DNA from: Gibbula magus
Lineage: Eukaryota; Mollusca; Gastropoda; Trochida; Trochidae
Length of the DNA stretch: 64,000 bases
Assembly: GCA_936450465.1 (NCBI GenBank)
Contig: OW388294.1
Span: 73,708,622-73,772,621, forward strand
Direction of reading: 5' to 3'
The notes beneath the pieces were generated by a model. That model ran no database searches and was not told the DNA's origin. It was given only the letters and a program-made list of their open reading frames with translations. The translations under genes were made by a program, and so were the position numbers. Positions 59,387 through 64,000 of this stretch are shown piece by piece. Each line of letters begins with the position of its first letter. Positions within the stretch are counted from its first letter, which is position 1.

Positions 59387-62300
59387 GTAAAGTAGCATGC
59401 TTGTGTTTACTTTACTTACGTCAATCTGCTTTACACTTTGACGTCAATATTGAAAATTCTATTTTAATATAGAGGCTTTTTACTGTTTGGTGTTTTTGTT
59501 ATGCAAGCATGTAGCGTACTCAATTGAACAGGTTGGATGTTATTTTTTCTTTTGCATAGTCAAAGCTGGAGTAGCATCTTTAATGCACTTGTTCTTTAAT
59601 AGAAAGACGTTTCAGATTTGTTATGGGCAATTTCTTCCTTTTCTTTCTTAAAATGCATATTATGAAAGTTATTGACGACAGTGAGGTGTTAAGACGAACA
59701 AGGTGTAAACTTGTCTTCTCACCAAGATTACAAATGATCACATCTCAGTTACATGCATGCATGATGATTCTCTAGGTATGGAGTAGACGGAAACGAACTG
59801 TTGGTGTTGACCAATCAGGCTAGCTCTCTGTTTCTCCTTTTGTTTATTTCCCGTCTACTAACCTTAACCACTGGACTAATAGTATTCTCTCTCTCTCTCT
59901 CTATGATATACGTATGTTTCATTAACAACTACTCTTGTCATTCTCCCCTGTGTGTTAAACCTGTAGACTAGCTGTTTTGAAAAGTGGTTTGAAGGTTTGA
60001 AGTGATTCCTTGTCTAACTGAAACAACTCTTTCCCCAGTTATTCTTTACCTTATTTGCTTAATAATAAACTAATCTCCTCATATACTCATACAAATTCAT
60101 CAGATAAGTAAATGTCCAAGTTTGTTTTGCATGGATCTGTAAATATCATGTTTATACCAATGATAATTTCTCGATATGTGATAGAATGCATGGTTTAACA
60201 AACCGTAAGTATTTTTCATACTTATAACCACATGTATAATCAAATATTCTTCATAAAACCTTACTGCTTATTAATAATACTTTTATTGTGTATTTCTAAC
60301 ACCCAAAGGCGATCTTATGATATTTTATCATGTAGCATGAGTATCCCCCACGTATGTATTTACTTCTTAGAAGGATTTAAGTAAAATACCATATACACAA
60401 AATTATATATTGTTTCATATAATAATTCGTATCTGTATCCACAATGGTCATATTGTATAACATAAAGGTAATAAGTTCATCCCAAAGATCATTTTGCTAC
60501 ATTGCAATAAATTATCAATAATGATCCAAGTTTATCATAAAAATCTTCATATTCTTTCGTATCTTAATAAAGTGTGTTTAAATAGAACAACATAGATGTA
60601 AAGCATTTAATATAGCACCGTCATTTCTAATAGCGCTTACATTCACCTGCAAATTATTGATAAACACCCCCGTGACTCACATGTTAATGTATATTGGCCT
60701 GTTTGTAACAGGAGTAACGAGAGCGACTACGCGGAGAAGATCAGTATAGAAGAAGATGATGTATTCAAGGAACCGTGGACCAAGAAAGACGTCTTCATTA
60801 CAGTGAAAATAACAGTACTTCTCATCCTGACCTTAACATGCAGTGTATGTATATCATTTCATCATTATCCCAGTTAAAGTACTTCTACATGCAGTGTATG
60901 TATATCATTTCATCATTATCCCAGTTAAAGTACTTCTACATGCAGTGTATGTATATCATTTCATCATTATCCAAGCTAGAGTTCTTCTAGATCTTACGTC
61001 ACATGCAGTATTAGCATTTAGATAACATTTCAGCATTATTCAAATGCAGTTACGGCCCCTGTCTGACGTCACATACAGTGCAAGTACTATGCATCCCATA
61101 CCGATATTGGTTTCGTATGACGTATTCAAGCAGAAATTATTTAACATTCCCTGTACATTGTGTCTCGTCTGACACCTCATGCAGTGTAATAACATGCATA
61201 TAGCGTGTCTAACACCTCATGCAGTGTAATAACATGCATATAGCGTGTCTAACACCTCATGCAGTGTAATAACATGCGTATAGCGTGTCTAACATCTCAT
61301 GCAGTGTAATAACATGCATATAGCGTGTCTAACATCTCATGCAGTGTAATAACATGCACATAGCGTGTCTAACATTTCATGCAGTGTAATAACATGCATA
61401 TAGCGTGTCTAACATCTCATGCAATGTAATAACATGCTTATAGCGTGTCTAACATCTCATGGAGTGTAATAACATGCATATATATTGCGTGATGTTTCAA
61501 ACGACCTGGGCGGCCTATCGTAGATGCATCTACGATGAGGTAAGATTAAATGTATGAGTCTTGATTAAATTTCCTCTTTAAAAAAAAGGAGAGATTTTGG
61601 ACAAAATATAAACTTACAAACGACCTGCTCGGCCTTTCGTAGATGCATCTACGATGAGATAAGATTAAATTTATGAGTCTTGATTAAATTTCCTCATTGA
61701 AAAAAGGAGAGATTTTGGACAAAATATAAACTTAAAGGCATTCCAGAGCATTATAAGACCATACGAACTTGAAATTGGACATTATTTAGTTTCTTACTCT
61801 TTGATCATTGCAATAGATAAGAAGTAAACAAAGGGAAATTACAAATCAAACTTTAGAAAAACGGGGACAAACTTCGCATTAATATGCCTATTACCATTTA
61901 GTATTTTGAAATATAGGGGAAATCACTAGTTTGTTTAGATTTGCTAAATTTAACCAGGCGATTGTTCAAGGCAGGCGATTTGTTTAATTTCAACGAGATC
62001 TGAGACCGAGCGATTAGTCAAGGGAAGCGATTGAACAAGGCAGGGGATTTATGCTAATTTCAAATCTGTTGATCTCAACTGAAAAAGAGTACAGTACTTC
62101 CTCCTAGTTTCTGCTACTTCCTCATTCAATCACGCAGGGTGTCAACGAGTCGCCGGTACTATTCTTGTAAAAGTGGTTTGCGTGGGGTCATCGTCAAGGG
62201 CTTGCATCCGTTTACAAATAGATTGTTTTAAATTTCATAATTGTACACTGTTATATTATTACATATCATGGATGTATAAATTAACATTTTATAGTTTGCA

Positions 62301-63339
62301 TTGATTTGCTGGGAATCTTTCAAATGTCCATCTGCATATGCATATTCCCCAGTTTATCTCGTTATAGTAAATCTTAAAAACAAACAATATGTTCGTCTTC
62401 ATTCCTCCTGATGAAGGAGTAAGCATATACTCCTAAACACCATGTATGTTCACAATACAGAAGTTGTTATCTAGAAAATCTTGATTATCTAATTCTTCTC
62501 TATATAATAAAATTGACATTTTACCTGGCACTCCCTCCCTGTGCAGTTGTTTCTGGTGATAAACGAAGAACATGAAGACGAGCTCCACCAGTTTGCTGTT
62601 GGACCCAGCGATCGGGCAGGTGAGACGTGCTTACCTGGATATATATATATATGTTTATAACAGAAATAGGTTCATTAGAATGCGAAATGAACCCCTCTAC
62701 CCCTTTGATTCAGGTTACTCATTATCAAATTCGAGAAAAACTTAACACATGTTCCCCAGTACTAAATTATTATGTCCTAAACTTAAAAGAGACAGGATTC
62801 CCTTTCGAGTTATCTGTAACTTATAATATACTCAATAATAAAGTCAATGACCCTCTAAATTTTCAGTATTGAAAAATTTAATTTACTTCCTGTAGTTACT
62901 TTTTGAATATAATAAATCTCCAAATCTGGAGAAGCTGAAGACACTCACTCACTGACTCTTTAAATGAAGAAACTCTTTCATTTGAGAAACTTCTTTGATC
63001 AAAGAAATTAGTTTGATGAAGAAACTTATTTGTAAAATAATGTTCTTTGACAAAGACATTATTTTGATTAAGAAAACTCTTTTTATAAGGAACTCTTTCT
63101 TTAAAAAAAATCTATGACGAAAGTCATATAAAAAACATCGTTTGATAAAGAAACTCTTTTGCTGAAGAAACCTGTTTTCATTCCGTTGCATGCGCCCTAC
63201 AGACCTTCACTTCCACAAGGCTGAGGAGGGGTTCCCAGTGGTTCTGCTGAATCTGCAAGGCCCCTTCATGACGGGGGGAGACCTGGAGGAGAGCTTGGAT
63301 CCCCCTGATCTCCTCACTATCTCCCTCCATAACGATACC
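59100..63339 (+). CDS. OCA2/P-protein-like membrane transporter, first four coding exons (partial at right edge)
   Basis: Exons 59100-59386, 60712-60844, 62547-62619 and 63203-63339 join in frame (630 nt, 210 aa so far). An upstream in-frame stop at 59073 supports the ATG at 59100. The N-terminus is cytosolic-looking with ESSPLLG at 32-38, an acidic dileucine sorting signal. After EEDDVFKEPWTKKD comes one transmembrane helix, about 123-145 (VKITVLLILTLTCSLFLVI). Then a luminal stretch with VVLLNLQGPFM at about 178-188 and an NDT sequon near 208-210. OCA2 has the same order: a disordered N-tail with dileucine signals, one early helix, then a luminal loop before the transporter core. OCA2 acts in melanosome and lysosome-related organelle ion balance and pigmentation. 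The diagnostic transporter core is outside the window, so the name is tentative. Confidence 0.6.
59387..60711. other. Intron 1 of the OCA2-like gene
   Basis: AT-rich with a short CT microsatellite at about 59887-59903. No nested gene recognised. Confidence 0.6.
60712..60844 (+). CDS. OCA2-like exon 2, acidic segment and start of membrane helix
   Basis: SNESDYAEKISIEEDDVFKE, then the helix begins. The donor GTATGT lies in a 51-bp unit repeated three times (see 60838-60990). Confidence 0.65.
60838..60990 (+). repeat. 51-bp tandem repeat that copies a splice donor
   Basis: CAGTGTATGTATATCATTTC recurs at 60841, 60892 and 60943. The first copy contains the exon 2 donor. Reading on past the first donor meets an in-frame TAA. 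Confidence 0.85.
61165..61480. repeat. 40-bp minisatellite, about 7.7 copies
   Basis: TAGCGTGTCTAACACCTCAT recurs every 40 bp from 61201 to 61441. In intron 2 of the OCA2-like gene. Confidence 0.92.
61495..61738. repeat. Two copies of a roughly 119-bp unit
   Basis: Each starts ACGACCTG..CGGCCT and contains the palindrome CGTAGATGCATCTACG, then AGGAGAGATTTTGGACAAAA. Confidence 0.85.
62547..62619 (+). CDS. OCA2-like exon 3
   Basis: Acceptor CCTGTGCAG, then LFLVINEEHEDELHQFAVGP and SDRA, donor GTGAGA. Confidence 0.65.
62945..63175. repeat. Degenerate GAAGAAACTCTTTTGAT repeat
   Basis: About ten irregular copies of a 20-bp motif, in both orientations, in intron 3 next to the exon 4 acceptor. 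Confidence 0.65.
63203..63339 (+). CDS. OCA2-like exon 4
   Basis: Acceptor GCCCTACAG, then DLHFHKAEEGFPVVLLNLQG to ISLHNDT, donor GTGAGT in phase 0. Confidence 0.65.
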
Positions 63340-63349
63340 GTGAGTTGTG

Positions 63350-63440
63350 AACACAGTGGTGTAGTGTTAGCATGGTGGCCTCTTACAGACACGGGTTCGA
63401 ATCCCGGTGGATACCTTAAGTTTGTGCCTTGGGTCTCTCA
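63350..63440 (+). mobile_element. tRNA-derived SINE or tRNA relic
   Basis: GTGGTGTAGTGTTAGCATGG (A box) and GGGTTCGAATCCCGG (B box and intact T-arm stem) resemble a glycine or valine tRNA body. No acceptor stem pairing is apparent. It starts about 10 bp after the exon 4 donor. Confidence 0.6.
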
Positions 63441-64000
63441 CTTTGTTGTGTGCCTTCTTCAATATTGCACCCAGTTCACCGAGCTGTATAAAAGTGTTCC
63501 TGAAATAACGGACCATTAAGGTTTCGTTTGGTGCTTTTGGCAGCTCTGAAAATACAATTCCGTTAGAATAATCATGTACGCGTACACAAGCGCGCCAAGT
63601 ATAATAATATTTATTTCATTGGTTTACAAAAACCATTCATTATTATTATTGATGATAAATGCGTATTTATATACACAAACAAAGACGTTATATAACAAAG
63701 CAGTAAGTGAAGAAATAAGTTGATTTTCCATTTACTCATTATATTTTAATTTTGTACTTTATTACCACTTAAACTTCTTCAATTAGTATGACCTTGAGTG
63801 TTGGTTTCTTTAAAAGTGTTTTAAGTGGCATTTTCAAAGACGAGAAAGTATTTCCGTGGATAAATTTCTAATTCACAGGCATATTTGCCAAATGAAATAG
63901 ACATGGTACGGATAGTACTAATTTTCTTTTTATAAAATCGGTTATATAAGATTGCAATCTGAATATTTAATTTTTGGTGGTCTGTGATTCCTATCATGTT
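63441..64000. other. Intron 4 of the OCA2-like gene (partial)
   Basis: AT-rich, with no further exon recognised before the window ends. Confidence 0.55.

Noticed and set aside
63350..63440. Functional tRNA gene
   Set aside because: The A and B boxes and T-arm are good, but no acceptor stem pairs, so I call a SINE or relic. tRNAscan would settle it.

Overview
The window is animal nuclear DNA, most likely from a marine gastropod mollusc. Its genes have many short exons and GT-AG introns, and a large share of the sequence is small repeats. Some repeats are of kinds I know from mollusc genomes: an AACGCCGCTTCGGCAAT element with GTGAGT tails, a GGAGAAGAAGTCG element, and foldbacks carrying a CTCCTTCATCAGGTG motif. 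There is no bacterial, plasmid, phage or CRISPR content. The species assignment is inference.

Layout. (1) 1-1.8 kb: tandem repeats of 68 bp and 91 bp. (2) 1.8-10.35 kb, minus strand: a ten-exon gene for transcription factor IIIA. It has nine C2H2 fingers and an unusually long C-terminal tail (774 aa in total). (3) 12.0-14.9 kb: a 36-bp minisatellite of about 70 copies that is free of stop codons on both strands. (4) 15.3-15.8 kb, minus strand: a broken exon carrying a GON domain. (5) 17.6-17.9 kb: the 3' end of a LINE.

(6) 18.3-49.7 kb: a cluster of two-domain secreted C-type lectins built by inverted duplication. Gene A (minus, 18278-27573) has a one-base frameshift and TE-filled introns. 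Gene B (plus, 38955-42216, 412 aa) and gene C (minus, 46416-49633, 397 aa) are intact. B and C are near-perfect mirror images around a 4-kb spacer. The upstream flank of B is instead a mirror image of the upstream flank of A. The switch falls inside exon 1 of B, so B is a mosaic of A-like and C-like sequence. Three copies of a relic last exon show that a further lectin gene once existed.

(7) 49.7-59.0 kb: gene-poor DNA with two short elements that have TTAA target sites, several hairpin elements and microsatellites. (8) 59.1-63.34 kb, plus strand: the first four recognisable coding exons of a membrane protein that resembles OCA2/P protein and runs off the window.

The genes do not form a pathway. 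TFIIIA is a nuclear 5S rRNA transcription factor, the lectins are probable secreted recognition proteins, and the OCA2-like protein would be an organelle membrane transporter. What unites the region is its repeat-driven rearrangement. Exon boundaries were set by hand from splice consensus, conserved reading frame and family motifs. No transcript evidence was available.
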